Origin: Nocardioides okcheonensis
GTDB lineage: Bacteria; Actinomycetota; Actinomycetes; Propionibacteriales; Nocardioidaceae
Direction of reading: 5' to 3'
DNA: 64,000 bases
NCBI RefSeq assembly: GCF_020991065.1
Contig: NZ_CP087710.1
Location: forward strand, 3,596,001 to 3,660,000
Part shown: positions 7,934-18,604 of the stretch, piece after piece
How the letters are laid out: each line of letters starts with the position of its first letter
Numbering within the stretch: the first letter of the stretch is position 1
Position numbers and translations under genes: made by a program
The notes under the pieces: generated by a model
Database searches by the model: none
The model's input: only the letters and a program-made list of their open reading frames with translations
What the model was told of the DNA's origin: nothing

Positions 7934-9085
7934 TCAGGTGAAGGCGCTGATCCCGGTCTCGGCGCGTCCGACGATCAGCTTCTGGATCTGCGAGGTGCCC
8001 TCGTAGAGCGTCATCACGCGGGCGTCGCGGAGGTACTTCGCGACCGGGAAGTCGTCGACGTAGCCCGACCCCCCGTGGACCTGGACGGCGAGGTTGGCCG
8101 CGCGCACGGCCGCCTCCGACGCGAACAGCTTGGCCTTCGACGCGGCGGTGCCGAAGGGCTCGCCGCGGTCGACCAGGTCGGCGCACAGCCAGCACAGCAG
8201 CCGCGCCGCGTCGGCGTCGACCGACATGTCGGCGATCATGTCCTGCACGAGCTGGAACGACGCGATCGGCCTACCGAACTGCTGGCGCTCGGTGGCGTAG
8301 GCGACGGACGCCTCGAGACAGCCCTGCACGATGCCGACGCACCCCGAGGCGACCGCCAGGCGGCCCTTGTCGAGGGTGCCCATCGCGATCCTGAAGCCCT
8401 GGCCGACCTCACCCAGCCGCGCCGCGTCCGGGACGCGCACGCCGTCGAGGAACAGCTCGGCGGTGGCCTGGCCGCGGAGCCCGAGCTTGCCCTTGATCTC
8501 GCGGGCGGTGAACCCCGGGGCGTCGGTCGGCACCAGGAACGCCGTCACGCCGCGGGGTCCCTCGTCGCTGGTCCGGGCGAAGACGAGCGCGACGTCGGCC
8601 CACGTGCCGTTGGTGATGAAGAGCTTCTGCCCGTCGATCACCCAGTCGGACCCGTCCCGCCGCGCGCGCGAGGTCAGGTTGCCGGCGTCGGACCCCGTGC
8701 CGGGCTCGGTGAGCCCGAAGCAGCCGAGCTTCGTCGCCGCGGCCAGCTGGGGCAGCCACTCCTGCTTCTGCTCCTCGGTGCCGTGGAAGAGGATCGACTT
8801 GCCGACCAGCCCGCTGCTGACCGACACGATGCCGCGCAGCGCCGAGTCGGCGCGGCCGAGCTCCTCCATGGCGAGGGAGTACGTCACGTGGTCGCCGCCG
8901 ACGCCGCCGTACTCCTCGGGGATGGTGAGCCCGAAGAACCCGAGCTCGGCCATCTTGGGCACGATCGCGAGGTCGACGGACTCGTCGTGGTCCCACTGCA
9001 TCCGGTGCGGGACGGCCTCGCGCTCCAGGAAGTCGCGGGCGAGCGCCCGGAACTCCTGCTGCTCCTCGCTCAGCGAGAGGTCCAT
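7934..9085 (-). CDS. acyl-CoA dehydrogenase with classical catalytic Glu
   Basis: The 383-residue protein begins MDLSLSEEQQEFRALARDF and has the family motifs CFGLTEPGTGSDAGN (122-136) and GQKLFITNGTWAD (152-164). Its C-terminus reads YEGTSQIQKLIVGRA, with Glu362 in the position of the catalytic base of medium/short-chain acyl-CoA dehydrogenases. It should oxidise an acyl-CoA to the enoyl-CoA with FAD, passing electrons to ETF. The start codon overlaps the stop of the upstream dehydrogenase by 1 nt (TGATG), so it is the third gene of a leftward operon. Its length is normal for the family. Confidence 0.9.
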   Translation of the reverse strand: MDLSLSEEQQEFRALARDFLEREAVPHRMQWDHDESVDLAIVPKMAELGFFGLTIPEEYGGVGGDHVTYSLAMEELGRADSALRGIVSVSSGLVGKSILFHGTEEQKQEWLPQLAAATKLGCFGLTEPGTGSDAGNLTSRARRDGSDWVIDGQKLFITNGTWADVALVFARTSDEGPRGVTAFLVPTDAPGFTAREIKGKLGLRGQATAELFLDGVRVPDAARLGEVGQGFRIAMGTLDKGRLAVASGCVGIVQGCLEASVAYATERQQFGRPIASFQLVQDMIADMSVDADAARLLCWLCADLVDRGEPFGTAASKAKLFASEAAVRAANLAVQVHGGSGYVDDFPVAKYLRDARVMTLYEGTSQIQKLIVGRAETGISAFT

Positions 9086-10221
9086 CAGACGGCGTCGACC
9101 ATCTCGTGCTCGCCGACCCGGTCCGCGAGGCGCGAGAGGTGGTGGGCGCCGTTGCCGAGCCACTGCCCGAGCACCTCGACGTGGGCGGCGCCGACGCCCA
9201 CGGCGTACTCCGCCGTCATCGCGATGCCGCCGTGGAGCTGGATCGCCTCCTGCCCGACGTGCCGCCCGGTGCGCGCGATGGTGAGGCCGACCCGGTCGGC
9301 GGCGTCGGCCACGACGGCGGGGTCGCCGCCGGCGATCGTCATCGTCGCCCAGTCGACCATGCTCTGCGCCATCTCGAGCGAGACGTACATGTCGGCCGCG
9401 CGGAAGGTCAGCGCCTGGAAGGTGTTGAGCGTGACGCCGAACTGCGTGCGGCTCTTGAGGTAGTCGGTCGTCGCGCGCACCTGGGACTGCATGACGCCGA
9501 GCGCCTGGTTGGCGCCCATGATCCGGGTCAGGTCGCTGATCGTGGCGATGCTCGCGGAGAGGTCGCGCCCGGGCTCGCCGAGCGGGGTGGCGGCGCTCGC
9601 GTCGAACCGCACGGACGCCGCACGGGTCAGGTCGGCGGCGACGTAGCCGGTGCGCTCGACCGCCTCGGGGGACACCAGGAACAGCCCGGTGCCGCCGTCG
9701 GGCAGCGCCGCGGTCACGACCAGGAGGTCCGCCCGCGCGCCGCCGACGACCGGGTCGGCGACGCCGGTGAGCGTCCACGCGTCGCCCTCGACGGTGGCCC
9801 GCACGCCGTCGTTGGCCGACGACCACCGCGCGCCCGGCGCGGTGTCGGCCGCGGCGAGCACCAGGTCGCCCGCGCTGAGCCGACCGAGCACGTCGGCCTT
9901 CTGCTCCGCCGTGCCGCACGCGGCGACGAGGCCGCCGGCGTGCACGACCGAGGCGAGGTAGGGCTCGGGGGCGAGCACGCGGCCGAGCTCCTGGCACACG
10001 ATGCCGATCTCGACCGGCCCGGCGCCGACGCCGCCGTCGGCCTCGCTGAAGGGCAGCCCCAGCACGCCCATCTCGGCCAGCCGGCCCCACAGCTTCTCGT
10101 CGAAGCCGGGATCCTCGGCCACCGTGCGGCGCCGCGCGTCGTGGTCGGCGTACGTCGTGGCGAGCAGGCCGCGGACGGCCTCGCGCAGGGCCTGCTGCTC
10201 GTCGTCAGGGGTGAAGTCCAT
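9085..10221 (-). CDS. acyl-CoA dehydrogenase-like subunit without catalytic Glu
   Basis: The 378-residue protein has the acyl-CoA dehydrogenase fold (LWGRLAEMGVLGLPFSEADG; LVLAAADTAPGARW; LNTFQALTFRAADM; AIQLHGGIAMTAEYAVG). Neither known catalytic position carries Glu: the helix-G position reads ISDLTRIMGAN, and the C-terminal position reads EVLGQWLGNG instead of YEGT. This is the pattern of the non-catalytic partner in alpha2beta2 actinobacterial FadE enzymes such as FadE26-FadE27. The gene lies 20 bp after a dehydrogenase that has the Glu, which fits a heterotetramer. The ATG at 10221 is preceded by a GGAGAGG ribosome-binding site. Confidence 0.8.
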   Translation of the reverse strand: MDFTPDDEQQALREAVRGLLATTYADHDARRRTVAEDPGFDEKLWGRLAEMGVLGLPFSEADGGVGAGPVEIGIVCQELGRVLAPEPYLASVVHAGGLVAACGTAEQKADVLGRLSAGDLVLAAADTAPGARWSSANDGVRATVEGDAWTLTGVADPVVGGARADLLVVTAALPDGGTGLFLVSPEAVERTGYVAADLTRAASVRFDASAATPLGEPGRDLSASIATISDLTRIMGANQALGVMQSQVRATTDYLKSRTQFGVTLNTFQALTFRAADMYVSLEMAQSMVDWATMTIAGGDPAVVADAADRVGLTIARTGRHVGQEAIQLHGGIAMTAEYAVGVGAAHVEVLGQWLGNGAHHLSRLADRVGEHEMVDAV

Positions 10222-10241
10222 GACCAGTCCTCTCCGGGCCC

Positions 10242-11393
10242 TCAGAGGCCCAGGATCGTGCGGCTGATGATCTGGCGCTGCACCTCGTTGGAGCCGCCGT
10301 AGATCGAGGCCTTGCGGAGGTTGAGGTAGGTCGGCGCGGAGCGGCGCGCCCAGCCCTCCTGCGGCGAGTCGTCGTCGGCGCGTGCCGCGAGCGAGGCCGG
10401 TCCAGCGAGGTCGAGCGCGAGCTCGCTCACCGCCTGCTGCAGCTCGGAGCCGCGCAGCTTGAGCACCGACGACGCCGGGTGCGGCGCCCCGTCCGAGGAG
10501 TGCGCGACGACCCGCAGCGCGGTGAGCTCGAGGGCGAGCAGGTCGTTCTCCAGCTCGGCGACGCGGGCCCGGACGAGGGGGTCGTCCATCAGGTCGGCGG
10601 CCTCCGACTTGAGCCGGGCGAGCGCCCGCTTGGTGGCGCCGACGGGAGCCACCCCGACGCGCTCGTTGCCGAGCAGGAACTTCGCGATCGTCCAGCCCTG
10701 GCCCGGGTCGCCGACCATCAGGTCGCCTGGGACGCGGACGTCGGAGAACCACACCTCGTTGACCTCGTGGCCGCCGTCGATGAGCTCGATCGGACGCACC
10801 TCGACGCCCGGCGACGTCATGTCGATGAGCAGCATCGAGATGCCGGCCTGCTTCTTCACCTCGGGGTCGGTGCGCACGAGGGTGAAGATCCAGTCGCCGT
10901 ACTGGCCGAGCGTGGTCCAGGTCTTCTGCCCGTTGACCACCCAGTCGTCGCCGTCGCGCACCGCAGAGGTGCGCAGGCTGGCGAGGTCGGAGCCCGCGTC
11001 GGGCTCGGAGAAGCCCTGCGACCACCAGATGTCGAGGTTCGCCGTCGCGGGCAGGAACCGCTCCTTCTGCTCCTGCGTGCCGAACTGCGCGATCACCGGG
11101 CCGATCATCGAGGCGTTGAAGGCGAGCGGCAGCGGCACGCCGGCGCGTTGCATCTCCTCGTGCCAGAGGTGACGCTGGAGGTCGGTCCAGTCCTGCCCGC
11201 CCCACTCGGTGGGCCAGTGGGGCACCGCGAGGCCCTCGGCGTTGAGGATGCGCTGGCTCTCGACGATCTGGTCGTGCGAGAGGTGGCGACCCGCCAGGAC
11301 GGTGTCCCGGATCTCCTGCGGCACCTTGGTGGTGAAGAGCTCGCGCATCCGGGTGCGGAACTCCGCGTCGGTCGGGCTCAGCTCGAGCTGCAT
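10242..11393 (-). CDS. acyl-CoA dehydrogenase, probable catalytic subunit of a FadE heteromer
   Basis: The 383-residue protein shows GFSEPDAGSDLASLRT (128-143) and GQKTWTTLGQYGDW (155-168). At the C-terminus it has KASIYGGSNEVQRQII, where the usual catalytic Glu is Gly. However, Glu244 in FLLGNERVGVAP sits in helix G, where isovaleryl-CoA dehydrogenase and FadE26-type subunits keep their base. I infer that this subunit is catalytic and pairs with the next gene. Relatives act on steroid side chains or branched acyl-CoAs; the substrate here is not determinable. A GAGGAG site precedes ATG 11393. It is the first gene of the three-gene operon. Confidence 0.85.
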   Translation of the reverse strand: MQLELSPTDAEFRTRMRELFTTKVPQEIRDTVLAGRHLSHDQIVESQRILNAEGLAVPHWPTEWGGQDWTDLQRHLWHEEMQRAGVPLPLAFNASMIGPVIAQFGTQEQKERFLPATANLDIWWSQGFSEPDAGSDLASLRTSAVRDGDDWVVNGQKTWTTLGQYGDWIFTLVRTDPEVKKQAGISMLLIDMTSPGVEVRPIELIDGGHEVNEVWFSDVRVPGDLMVGDPGQGWTIAKFLLGNERVGVAPVGATKRALARLKSEAADLMDDPLVRARVAELENDLLALELTALRVVAHSSDGAPHPASSVLKLRGSELQQAVSELALDLAGPASLAARADDDSPQEGWARRSAPTYLNLRKASIYGGSNEVQRQIISRTILGL

Positions 11394-11416
11394 GTGGCTC
11401 CTCGGTCGAAGACGGG

Positions 11417-11453
11417 TCAGGCCGGCCGCCCCATCATGGCGCGGCCGGCCTGA
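11417..11453 (-). terminator. hairpin terminator after the HtrA gene
   Basis: TCAGGCCGGCCGC (11417-11429) pairs perfectly with 11441-11453 around an 11-nt loop, giving a 13-bp GC stem. It lies 30 bp past the leftward HtrA stop and 24 bp before the dehydrogenase operon start. It therefore probably ends the protease transcript and insulates the operon. There is no T-tract, as is common in actinobacteria. Confidence 0.7.
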
Positions 11454-11482
11454 GCCTGGGCAACGGGTGGGTCCGTGTCGTG

Positions 11483-12739
11483 TCAGCCGGCGCTGGAGGT
11501 GGCGTCGCTGTCGAGCGTCACGGTCGCCTCCTGGGGCTCGCCGCCACGGGTCCAGGTGACGCTCACCTGGTCCCCGGGACGGTAGGAGCGGATCGTCGCG
11601 ACCAGCGAGTCGGCGCCGGTGATCTTCTTCCCGTCGACCGACGTGATCACGTCACCGGTCTTGATGCCCGCGTCGGCGGCGGTCGAGCCGGCGGTGACGT
11701 CGGCGATCTTCGCGCCGGCCTCGTCGTCGCCGACGCGGATGCCGAGGCGCGCGTGCGTGGGCGTCTCGCCCTGCGCCATCTGGTCCACGATCGGCATCAC
11801 CTCGTCGATCGGGATCGCGAAGCCGAGGCCGATCGAGCCGGACTCGCCCGACGAGCCGTAGGCCGACTGCGAGGCCGCGGTGCGGATCGAGGAGTTGATG
11901 CCGATCACCGCTCCCGTCATGTCGACGAGCGGACCGCCGGAGTTGCCCGGGTTGATCGCGGCGTCGGTCTGGATCGCGGGGTACGTCGTGGAGTTGCCCT
12001 GGTCGTCGGAGCCCACGTTGACCGGTCGGTCGAGGGCGCTGACGATGCCGGAGGTGACGGTGGCGTCGAGCCCGAAGGGCGAGCCGATCGCCACCACGCC
12101 CTCGCCGACGCCGAGGTTGGCGGACTTGCCGATGGTGGCGGGGGTGAGGTCGGAGACACCGGAGGCCTTGATGACGGCGGTGTCGGTCAGCGGGTCGGTG
12201 CCGAGGATCTCGGCGTCGGCGCTGGTGCCGTCGTTGAAGTCGACCTTGAGCGTGCCGCCGTCCTCGGCGAGCTCGACGACGTGGTTGTTGGTGAGGATGG
12301 TGCCGTCGGCGGTGAGGATGATGCCGGACCCCGACGCCTCGCCCTGCTGGCCCGCGACGTTGATCTTGACGACGCTCGGCAGCACCTTCTGCGCGACCGA
12401 CTCGACCGAGCCGTCGGCGGCGGGGGACTGGCTCTGGTTCGCCACGGTCGAGGTCGAGACCGGGCTGGCGCTCGAGGTCCCCGCCGGGTCGTCGTGGGTG
12501 GCGTCCCAGAACGCTGCGCCGCCGACGCCGGCGCCTCCGCCGACGAGCAGGGACGTCGCGACCACCGCGGCCGCCAGGCCGGTGCGTCGACGTCGCGGCG
12601 GGCGCTGCTGGGTGAGCGGGGCGGCCGGCGCGGGCCAGCCGGGGGAGTGCTGCCACCCGTCCGCGGGCTGCTGCGGGGTCGGACGGGAGGGGTCTGCCGG
12701 CTCGCCGGCACCGTTCTGGGGAGGGAATCCGTCGCTCAT
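11483..12739 (-). CDS. HtrA/PepD-like membrane-anchored serine protease with PDZ domain
   Basis: The 418-residue protein has a Pro/Gln-rich cytoplasmic N-terminus (1-50) and one membrane segment after RRRRTG (residues ~53-76). A trypsin-like protease domain follows, and a PDZ domain occupies about 325-410. The triad is His153 (TNNHVV), Asp186 (DPLTDTAVI) and Ser267 (NPGNSGGPLV). The layout matches actinobacterial HtrA proteins that degrade or refold misfolded proteins outside the membrane. GGTGGAG lies just upstream of ATG 12739. It stands alone, divergent from the amylopullulanase gene. Confidence 0.92.
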   Translation of the reverse strand: MSDGFPPQNGAGEPADPSRPTPQQPADGWQHSPGWPAPAAPLTQQRPPRRRRTGLAAAVVATSLLVGGGAGVGGAAFWDATHDDPAGTSSASPVSTSTVANQSQSPAADGSVESVAQKVLPSVVKINVAGQQGEASGSGIILTADGTILTNNHVVELAEDGGTLKVDFNDGTSADAEILGTDPLTDTAVIKASGVSDLTPATIGKSANLGVGEGVVAIGSPFGLDATVTSGIVSALDRPVNVGSDDQGNSTTYPAIQTDAAINPGNSGGPLVDMTGAVIGINSSIRTAASQSAYGSSGESGSIGLGFAIPIDEVMPIVDQMAQGETPTHARLGIRVGDDEAGAKIADVTAGSTAADAGIKTGDVITSVDGKKITGADSLVATIRSYRPGDQVSVTWTRGGEPQEATVTLDSDATSSAG

Positions 12740-12815
12740 GACTCCACCGTGCGTCGCCTCCCTGTGGAAGCCCTGAGAGCGCGCTGGGAAGGTACGCAGA
12801 CTCTCGGCCGACGTG

Positions 12816-12864
12816 CCTGCAAAATATTGCAGGCATTGCAACTGCTTGCTCCCGGCCCTAGTGT
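12816..12864 (+). promoter_or_regulatory. promoter and candidate sugar-regulator operator of the amylopullulanase gene
   Basis: A good sigma-70-like promoter is visible: -35 TTGCAA (12836-12841), a 17-bp spacer and -10 TAGTGT (12859-12864). Directly upstream is a perfect inverted repeat CCTGCAA-AATA-TTGCAGG (12816-12833). The TTGCA core recurs in the -35 element. TTGCA-type repeats are known, from memory, near amylase promoters in Streptomyces, where LacI-family maltose regulators act. I infer carbon-source control by such a regulator; none is encoded in this window. The A/T-rich centre is conspicuous in this GC-rich DNA. Confidence 0.65.
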
Positions 12865-12901
12865 GACGCACGCCACGCTGACCGCCTTCTCGGGAGTACC
12901 T

Positions 12902-15900
12902 GTGCGTCGACCCACCCCCGCCCTCGTCGCCGCCGTCACGGCGCTCGCCACCCTCGTGCCCACGACGGGTGCGCTCGCCGCGCGGGAGGCCCCACCCGCG
13001 ACCGTCACCCTCGCCGGCTCCCTGCAGGACGAGCTCGGCTGCGCGAGCGACTGGACGCCCGACTGCGAGGCCTCCGGCCTCACCCGCCAGGACGACGGCA
13101 CGTGGGCGCTCGAGGCCGACCTGCCGGCCGGGGCGTACGGCTTCAAGGTGACCATCGACGGGTCGTGGGACGAGAACTACGGGGCGGGCGGCGCGGCCGG
13201 CGGTGCGGACGTGCCGCTCGTGCTGCAGCACCAGGCGCGGCTGCGGTTCAGCTATGACGACACCACGCACCGGATCGCCGTCGCGCTCGCCGAGCAGCCG
13301 GCCGCGGAGCCGACCGCCGCGGACCGGCGGCTGGCCGGCACCTCGCTGCGCACCCCGCTGACCCGCGAGAACTTCTACTTCGTGATGGCCGACCGGTTCG
13401 CCAACGGCGACCCGACCAACGACACCGGAGGGCTGACCGGCGACCGGATGACGACCGGTCTCGACCCGACCGACAAGGGCTTCTTCCACGGCGGCGACAT
13501 CAAGGGCCTCTCCGACCGGCTCGACTACATCTCCGGGCTCGGCACCACCGCGATCTGGCTGACCCCGAGCTTCCAGAACCGGCCGGTGCAGGGCACGGGC
13601 GCCGACGCGAGCGCGGGCTACCACGGCTACTGGGTCACCGACTTCACCCGCATCGACCCGCACTTCGGCACGAACGCCGAGCTCAAGGCGTTCATCGACC
13701 GGGCCCACGCCCGCGGGATCAAGGTCTTCTTCGACATCATCACCAACCACACCGCCGACGTCATCGACTACCAGGAGCAGCAGTACGGCTACGTCGGCAA
13801 GGACGCCGAGCCCTACCGCGACGCCGCGGGACAGCCGTTCGACGACCGCGACTTCGCGGGCACGGACACCTTCCCCGACCTCGACGCCGCCGCGTCGTTC
13901 CCCTACACGCCGGTCTTCCGCACCGACGCCGACCGCACGGTCAAGGTGCCGGCGTGGCTCAACGACCCGACGAACTACCACAACCGCGGCGACTCCACGT
14001 TCGCCGGCGAGTCCTCGACCTACGGCGACTTCGTCGGCCTCGACGACCTGTTCACCGAGAAGCCCGAGGTCGTCGACGGGATGACCGACGTCTACCGCAC
14101 CTGGGTCGACTTCGGCATCGACGGCTTCCGGATCGACACCGTCAAGCACGTCAACATGGAGTTCTGGCAGGAGTTCGCCCCCGCCATCCGTGACCACGCC
14201 GCCGCGACCGGCAACGACGACTTCTTCGCCTTCGGCGAGGTCTACGACGCCGACCCCGCCTACCTCTCGCGGTTCAGCACCGAGGGCCGGCTCGACGCCA
14301 CCCTCGACTTCGGCTTCCAGGCGGCGGGCACCGGCTTCGCGAAGGGCGCCGCGACGACCCGGCTGCGCGACTTCTACGCCGGCGACGACTGGTACACCGA
14401 CGCCGACTCCAACGCGTACGCGTCGCCGACCTTCCTCGGCAACCACGACATGGGCCGCATCGGCACCTTCCTGCAGGGCACCGACTCCGTGCTCGAGCGC
14501 GACCGGCTCGCCCACGCGCTGATGTACCTGACCCGCGGGCAGCCGGTCGTCTACTACGGCGACGAGCAGGGCTTCGTCGGCGACGGCGGCGACAAGGACG
14601 CGCGCGAGGACATGTTCGCCAGCGCGGTGCCGTCCTACAACGACAACGACCTGATCGGCACCGACGCCACCACCGCGCAGGCCAGCTACGACACCTCGCA
14701 CCCGCTCTACCGCACCATCCGCGACCTGGCCCGGCTGCGGAAGACCTACCCGGCGCTCGCCGACGGCGCGCAGCTGCACCGCTACGCCTCCGACGACGCC
14801 GGTGTCTACGCCTTCAGCCGGATCGACGCGGGGGAGCGCCGCGAGTTCCTCGTCGCGCTCAACAACGCGACGACCGCCAAGACGGTCACCGTCGCGACCG
14901 AGGCCCGGCGCGGGTCGTTCGCGCAGGTGTGGCCCGCCGGCCGCGGCCGGCTGCGCACCGACGCCGAGGGCCGCACCGAGATCACGGTGCCCGCCCTGTC
15001 GGCGGTCGTCTGGCGCGCCGACGCCCGGCTGGAGCGCCGCCGCGAGGCGCCGGCGATCCACCTCGAGAAGCCGTCCGCCGGGGGCGTCGTCGGCGGGCGC
15101 TCGCCGATCACGGTCGGCGTGCCCGACGGAGGGTTCAACCAGGTGAGCGTCGCGTGGCGTCCGGTCGGTGCGACCGACTGGACCACGCTCGGCACCGACG
15201 ACAACGCGCCCTACCGGGTCTTCCACGACGTCTCGTCGCTGGCGAAGGGCACGCTCGTGGAGTACCGCGCGGTGCTGCGCGACTCCAGCGGCAACCTGTC
15301 GGTGGCGTCGTCCTACGCCTCGGTCGGCGAGCCGGAGGAGGAGCCGACCCCGGGTGGCGGTGGCGGCGGCGGTCCGGTGACCCAGCCGTCCGCCGTGTCG
15401 GTGCCCGGCAGCCTCAACAGCGAGATGGGCTGCTCCGGCGACTGGCAGCCCGACTGCGCCGAGGCGCAGATGTCGCTCGACGCCGACGACCTGGTCTGGA
15501 AGCGGACCGTCGACCTGCCCGCCGGCGGCTACGAGTACAAGGCCGCGATCGACAACGCCTGGGACGAGAACTACGGCGCCGGTGGCGTGCCCGGCGGGGC
15601 CAACATCCCGCTCGACGTCGCTGCCCCCGGCCCGGTGACGTTCTACTACGACCACGCGACCCACTGGGTCACCAGCGACGCGCAGGGGCCGATCGTCACG
15701 CTCGCGGGCAGCTTCCAGTCCGAGCTGGGCTGCGCGGCCGACTGGTCGCCCGACTGCATGCGCGGCTGGCTGCAGGACCCCGACGTCGACGGCACCTACA
15801 CCGCGTCGCTGGCGCTGCCGGCCGGCAGCTACGAGACGAAGGTCGCCCACGGGCTGTCGTGGGAGGAGAACTACGGCCAGGACGGCGCCCGCGACGGCGC

Positions 15901-18583
15901 GAACATCGGCTTCGACGTCCCCGCAGGAGGGGTGCAGGTGGTCTTCACTTACGACGTGGCCACGCACCGGTTGACGATCTCCTCGCGCCAGGCCGGCGCG
16001 GCGCCCGACCTGACGAAGGCGAAGGCGCAGTGGGTGCGCCGCGGCCTCCTCGCCTGGGACGTCCCGGACGCCGGCTCGCGTCGCCACCGCCTGCACTTCT
16101 CCCGCGCGGGTGACCTCGCGGTCGACGCCGAGGCGGTCACCGGCGGGTCGTCGGTCCCGCTGACCCTCGACCCCGACGGGCTCCCGGCCGACGTGCTCGA
16201 GGACTTCCCGCAGCTCGACGGCTACGAGGCGTTCCGCCTCGACCGCAGTGCGCAGCGACGGGTGCGCGAGATCCTCACCGGCCAGCTCGCGGTCGCGTCG
16301 TACGACCCGGGCGGCGCGCTCCAGGACGCGACCGGCGTGCAGGTGCCGGGCGTCCTCGACGACGTCTACGCCGACGCGGCGCGGGCCGACCTCGGCGTGA
16401 CGTGGCGCGGAGGGCGCCCGACCCTCGCCGTCTGGGCGCCGACGGCGCAGGCCGTCTCGGCCCGGGTCGCCGGCCGGACGGTGCCGATGCGGCGCCGCGA
16501 CGACGGCACGTGGCAGGTCACCGGCCCCGCGTCGTGGCGCGGCGCGGCCTACACCTACGACGTCACGGTCTTCGCCCCCGCGGCGGGAGCGGTGGTCACC
16601 AACCGGGTCACCGACCCGTACTCCGTCGCGCTCACCGCGAACTCGCAGGCGTCCCTCGTCGTCGACCTCGACGACCCCCGCCTCGCGCCGGCCGGCTGGT
16701 CGCGCGACCGGGCGCCCCGGATCGCGCAGCCCGAGGACCGCAACGTCTACGAGCTCCACGTCCGCGACTTCTCGATCGGCGACGAGACCGTGCCGGCCGC
16801 GGAGCGGGGCACGTACCTCGCCTTCACCCGCCGCGACTCCGCCGGCATGCGCCACCTGCGCCGGCTGGCCGACGCCGGGCTCAACACGGTGCACCTGCTC
16901 CCGGCCTTCGACATCGCGACCATCGAGGAGCGCCGCGCCGCCCAGGCCACGCCCGACTGCGACCTGCGCGCGCTGCCGCCCGACTCGCCGCGGCAGCAGG
17001 AGTGCGTCGGCGCGATCGCCGGCAGCGACGGCTTCAACTGGGGCTACGACCCGCTGCACTACACGACGCCCGAGGGCTCCTACAGCACCGATCCCGACGG
17101 CACGCCCCGCACCGTGGAGTTCCGGCGGATGGTCCAGGGGCTGCACGGCGCCGGCCTCCAGGTCGTGATGGACGTGGTCTACAACCACACCGCGGCGTCC
17201 GGCCAGGACCCGAGGTCCGTGCTCGACCGGGTCGTCCCCGGCTACTACCACCGGCTCTCCGCGACCGGCGCGGTCGAGAACAGCACCTGCTGCTCCAACA
17301 CCGCGACCGAGCACCGGATGATGGAGAAGCTGATGATCGACTCCGTGCTCACGTGGGCACGGGCGTACAGGGTCGACGGCTTCCGGTTCGACCTGATGGG
17401 CCACCACTCGCTGGAGAACATGACCCGGCTGCGTGCCGCGCTCGACCGGCTCACGGTGCGGCGCGACGGCGTCGACGGCAAGGCCGTCTACCTCTACGGC
17501 GAGGGCTGGAACTTCGGTGAGGTCGCCGACGACGCCCGCTTCGTGCAGGCGACCCAGGCCAACCTCGCGGGCTCGGGCATCGGCTCCTTCAGCGACCGGC
17601 TGCGCGACGCCGTGCTCGGCGGCGGACCGTTCGACGAGGACCCGCGGGTGCAGGGCTTCGGCTCGGGCCTCTACACCGACCCCAACGGCGCCGACGCCAA
17701 CGGCACGAGCGAGGAGCAGCTCGCCCGCCTGCGCCACGACGAGGACCTCGTCCGCCTCGGCATGGCCGGCAACCTCGCCGACCTCCGCTTCCGCAGCTCG
17801 ACGGGGGAGGAGGTCGTCGGCTCCGAGGTCGACTACAACGGCCAGCCCGCCGGCTACGCGGCCGACCCGTCGGAGACCGTGACCTACGTCGACGCCCACG
17901 ACAACGAGACGCTCTACGACTCGCTGGCCCTCAAGCTCCCCGTCGGCACCCCGATGGCCGACCGGGTCCGGATGAGCACGGTCTCGCTGTCGACGGTCGC
18001 GCTCTCGCAGGGCGTCGTGTTCTGGCACGCCGGCACCGACCTGCTCCGCTCCAAGAGCCTGGACCGCAACTCCTACGACTCCGGCGACTGGTTCAACCGC
18101 GTCGACTGGCAGCGCCGCGACAACACCTTCGGCTCGGGGCTGCCGCCGAAGGCGGACAACGAGTCGAAGTGGCCGTTCATGCGGCCGCTCCTCGCCGACC
18201 CCGCGCTGCGCCCCGACGCGGCGGCGATGGACGCCGCCCACGCGGCCGCCCAGGACCTGCTGCGGATCCGCACGTCGTCGCGGTTGTTCCGGCTCGGCTC
18301 GCTGGAGGCGATCCAGGCGAAGGTGTCGTTCCTCGACACCGACCCCGGGGTCGTCGCGATGCTCGTCGACGACACGGCAGGCGCCGACGCGGACCCCCGT
18401 CGCGACGGCGTGCTGGTCGTGGTGAACGCCTCGCCGGAGGCCACGACGGTGGCCGGCACCGGCGCGGGCTGGACCCTCCACGACGTGCAGGCGTCGGGCG
18501 CCGACGCCGTGGTCAAGGGCAGCACCGCGACCGCTGACTCGGTCACCGTGCCGGCCCGCACCACCGCCGTGTTCGAACGCTGA
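12902..18583 (+). CDS. secreted two-domain amylopullulanase (GH13 alpha-amylase plus GH13 type I pullulanase)
   Basis: The 1893-residue protein starts at GTG 12902 behind CGGGAG. It has a signal peptide ending near ALAA (residue ~27). A starch-binding X25-like module (~34-125, ending in DENYGAGG ... [11 protein letters not shown]) is followed by an alpha-amylase domain with nucleophile Asp412 (GFRIDTVKH), acid/base Glu446 (FAFGEVYD) and Asp516 (LGNHDMGRI). A Gly-rich linker (~815-835) leads to two more X25 modules, then a pullulanase half with NWGYDP, Asp1497 ([10 protein letters not shown]), Glu1534 (YGEGWNFG) and Asp1667 (VDAHDNETL). It should cut both alpha-1,4 and alpha-1,6 bonds of starch or glycogen outside the cell. 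All six catalytic carboxylates are intact. Confidence 0.92.
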   Translation: MRRPTPALVAAVTALATLVPTTGALAAREAPPATVTLAGSLQDELGCASDWTPDCEASGLTRQDDGTWALEADLPAGAYGFKVTIDGSWDENYGAGGAAGGADVPLVLQHQARLRFSYDDTTHRIAVALAEQPAAEPTAADRRLAGTSLRTPLTRENFYFVMADRFANGDPTNDTGGLTGDRMTTGLDPTDKGFFHGGDIKGLSDRLDYISGLGTTAIWLTPSFQNRPVQGTGADASAGYHGYWVTDFTRIDPHFGTNAELKAFIDRAHARGIKVFFDIITNHTADVIDYQEQQYGYVGKDAEPYRDAAGQPFDDRDFAGTDTFPDLDAAASFPYTPVFRTDADRTVKVPAWLNDPTNYHNRGDSTFAGESSTYGDFVGLDDLFTEKPEVVDGMTDVYRTWVDFGIDGFRIDTVKHVNMEFWQEFAPAIRDHAAATGNDDFFAFGEVYDADPAYLSRFSTEGRLDATLDFGFQAAGTGFAKGAATTRLRDFYAGDDWYTDADSNAYASPTFLGNHDMGRIGTFLQGTDSVLERDRLAHALMYLTRGQPVVYYGDEQGFVGDGGDKDAREDMFASAVPSYNDNDLIGTDATTAQASYDTSHPLYRTIRDLARLRKTYPALADGAQLHRYASDDAGVYAFSRIDAGERREFLVALNNATTAKTVTVATEARRGSFAQVWPAGRGRLRTDAEGRTEITVPALSAVVWRADARLERRREAPAIHLEKPSAGGVVGGRSPITVGVPDGGFNQVSVAWRPVGATDWTTLGTDDNAPYRVFHDVSSLAKGTLVEYRAVLRDSSGNLSVASSYASVGEPEEEPTPGGGGGGGPVTQPSAVSVPGSLNSEMGCSGDWQPDCAEAQMSLDADDLVWKRTVDLPAGGYEYKAAIDNAWDENYGAGGVPGGANIPLDVAAPGPVTFYYDHATHWVTSDAQGPIVTLAGSFQSELGCAADWSPDCMRGWLQDPDVDGTYTASLALPAGSYETKVAHGLSWEENYGQDGARDGANIGFDVPAGGVQVVFTYDVATHRLTISSRQAGAAPDLTKAKAQWVRRGLLAWDVPDAGSRRHRLHFSRAGDLAVDAEAVTGGSSVPLTLDPDGLPADVLEDFPQLDGYEAFRLDRSAQRRVREILTGQLAVASYDPGGALQDATGVQVPGVLDDVYADAARADLGVTWRGGRPTLAVWAPTAQAVSARVAGRTVPMRRRDDGTWQVTGPASWRGAAYTYDVTVFAPAAGAVVTNRVTDPYSVALTANSQASLVVDLDDPRLAPAGWSRDRAPRIAQPEDRNVYELHVRDFSIGDETVPAAERGTYLAFTRRDSAGMRHLRRLADAGLNTVHLLPAFDIATIEERRAAQATPDCDLRALPPDSPRQQECVGAIAGSDGFNWGYDPLHYTTPEGSYSTDPDGTPRTVEFRRMVQGLHGAGLQVVMDVVYNHTAASGQDPRSVLDRVVPGYYHRLSATGAVENSTCCSNTATEHRMMEKLMIDSVLTWARAYRVDGFRFDLMGHHSLENMTRLRAALDRLTVRRDGVDGKAVYLYGEGWNFGEVADDARFVQATQANLAGSGIGSFSDRLRDAVLGGGPFDEDPRVQGFGSGLYTDPNGADANGTSEEQLARLRHDEDLVRLGMAGNLADLRFRSSTGEEVVGSEVDYNGQPAGYAADPSETVTYVDAHDNETLYDSLALKLPVGTPMADRVRMSTVSLSTVALSQGVVFWHAGTDLLRSKSLDRNSYDSGDWFNRVDWQRRDNTFGSGLPPKADNESKWPFMRPLLADPALRPDAAAMDAAHAAAQDLLRIRTSSRLFRLGSLEAIQAKVSFLDTDPGVVAMLVDDTAGADADPRRDGVLVVVNASPEATTVAGTGAGWTLHDVQASGADAVVKGSTATADSVTVPARTTAVFER

Positions 18584-18604
18584 TCCCAAGGATTTCCCAA
18601 CACC

